Made by a program: the position numbers and the translations under genes. Positions 63,274 to 64,000 of a stretch of DNA of 64,000 nucleotides are shown here, piece by piece; position 1 is the first letter of the stretch; every line of letters begins with the position of its first letter. The notes under the pieces were generated by a model that was given only the letters and a program-made list of their open reading frames with translations, was not told the DNA's origin and ran no database searches. Origin of the DNA: Dorea_D sp963559605 (GTDB taxonomy: Bacteria > Bacillota > Clostridia > Lachnospirales > Lachnospiraceae); the NCBI GenBank assembly GCA_963559605.1, contig CAUWLL010000005.1, forward strand, positions 1 to 64,000, in the 5' to 3' direction.

Positions 63274-64000
63274 CTAAATATCAAAACATCCGCCTCCCAC
63301 AAACTCCCGAAGCAAGGAATTCGTAGGCACGTTCTCCGTTCCGATCCCGACGAAATAATCTAAGAATTTTAATAACCGCTTTGCCTCCATATATTCCGGC
63401 GCATTCCTGTCAATCCCGAAAAGCTGTGCCTCCACATAAGGCTTCAACACTGCCAGCTCATAAATCAGGGCAGAATTAAACATGACATCGGCTTCCTCCT
63501 GATATGGAAAAATATTTTTCTCTTCACCTCTGCGTACAGACTGCCACATTCCGATGGTTCTCGCCGCAGAAGCTCCTCTTGTACGCGCGTCTCTCACGAT
63601 TCGGCGCAAAAGCCGCCCGTCCGTAGTAGGTATCCGGTTGTGTTCATCTATATTCAATTGTGTGAGGGCGCTGATATATATTTTAAACTTATTTTCATCC
63701 GGAAGGCTCTGTGTAAGTTTCGGGTTCAGACAATGGATCCCTTCTATGACAAGTACGTCATTTTCTCCGAGCTTCTTTGCCTCTCCTCTGTACTCTTTCT
63801 TTCCTGTCAGAAAGTTAAATCTCGGAATCACGACTTCCTTTCCCTCCAAAAGCTCTGTGAGCTGACGGTTAAACAGCTCCACGTCAACTGCCTCCAGACA
63901 TTCAAAATCATACTCTCCGTTTTCATCTTTCGGATTATTTTCCCGCTCTACAAAATAATTATCCACCGCGATCGGATGGGGCGTCAGACCACAAGCGCGA
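63274..64000 (-). CDS. Nucleoside (uridine) kinase family protein, C-terminal part
   Basis: The frame is open to the right window edge, so the N-terminus, including the P-loop, is missing. The visible 242 residues match the phosphoribulokinase/uridine kinase domain (IAVDNYFVERENNPKDENGE, DFECLEAVDVELFNRQLTEL, VLVIEGIHCLNPKLTQSLPD). Full-length relatives in Clostridia are about 550 residues with an N-terminal TGS/threonyl-tRNA synthetase-like region. Presumably phosphorylates a nucleoside. Confidence 0.85.
   Translation of the reverse strand, partial: RACGLTPHPIAVDNYFVERENNPKDENGEYDFECLEAVDVELFNRQLTELLEGKEVVIPRFNFLTGKKEYRGEAKKLGENDVLVIEGIHCLNPKLTQSLPDENKFKIYISALTQLNIDEHNRIPTTDGRLLRRIVRDARTRGASAARTIGMWQSVRRGEEKNIFPYQEEADVMFNSALIYELAVLKPYVEAQLFGIDRNAPEYMEAKRLLKFLDYFVGIGTENVPTNSLLREFVGGGCFDI

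Overview
The window reads as the chromosome of a spore-forming member of the Clostridia, most likely Lachnospiraceae. Support: spore genes (gpr, spoIIP, spoIVA, a Spo0A-family regulator), strong Shine-Dalgarno sites with TTGACA/TATAAT promoters, a long-form Prs of about 390 residues, a GGGtGRT gene next to a NifU-like scaffold gene, and the gene order DUF512-der-plsY-gpsA-spoIVA. No rRNA, tRNA, CRISPR array or complete insertion sequence was seen.

Layout. Bases 1 to about 1.1 kb are the edge of a mobile element (replication-initiator-like gene running off the left edge, with non-coding repeats). Next to it is a decayed sensor-kinase remnant. From 2 to 9.3 kb, all on the minus strand, lie gpr, spoIIP, a ParE/ParC-like type II topoisomerase and nudC. 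rpsT stands alone on the plus strand with a clear promoter and a structured leader. From 10 to 18 kb: ilvC/ilvN, an NSS transporter, fructokinase, a PadR-controlled membrane protein, a PF06541 membrane protein and a phospholipase D-like enzyme. From 18 to 26 kb, minus strand: GGGtGRT and NifU-like genes, then the cluster yicC-gmk-rpoZ-rimO-pgsA-cinA ending in a GNAT/membrane/RsiV-like fusion. rqcH diverges from yicC. From 28 to 35 kb: a MATE transporter split by an in-frame TAG, a DUF815 ATPase and chorismate mutase, pyrB-pyrI, a secreted repeat protein and RNase P RNA.

From 35 to 43.5 kb, minus strand: mogA-rnhA, spoIVA, an unknown gene behind three Spo0A-box-like sites, a Spo0A paralogue with a degenerate receiver, and DUF512-der-plsY-gpsA. 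prs diverges from this group. From 44.8 to 57.3 kb, minus strand: a polysaccharide deacetylase, the biosynthetic run leuB-ilvD-ilvB-serC-serA, pflA, tgt-yajC and an L,D-transpeptidase. aroC is on the plus strand. The right end holds an ECF sigma/anti-sigma/ABC transporter operon and a nucleoside kinase gene cut by the window edge.

How genes work together: ilvB, ilvN, ilvC, ilvD and leuB cover valine, isoleucine and part of leucine synthesis, but in two separate transcription units. serC and serA make serine from 3-phosphoglycerate. plsY, gpsA and pgsA serve phospholipid synthesis. gmk, prs and pyrBI supply nucleotides. Most of the window is ordinary core chromosome. The most unusual parts are the Spo0A-like protein without a phospho-acceptor aspartate and the adjacent triple 0A-box-like promoter, the GNAT/RsiV-like fusion, the PadR/HAAS/NfeD-like unit, the GGGtGRT pair, and a dispersed hairpin repeat found at 9.9 and 52.1 kb. 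Everything here is from reading the sequence by eye; no database search was run.
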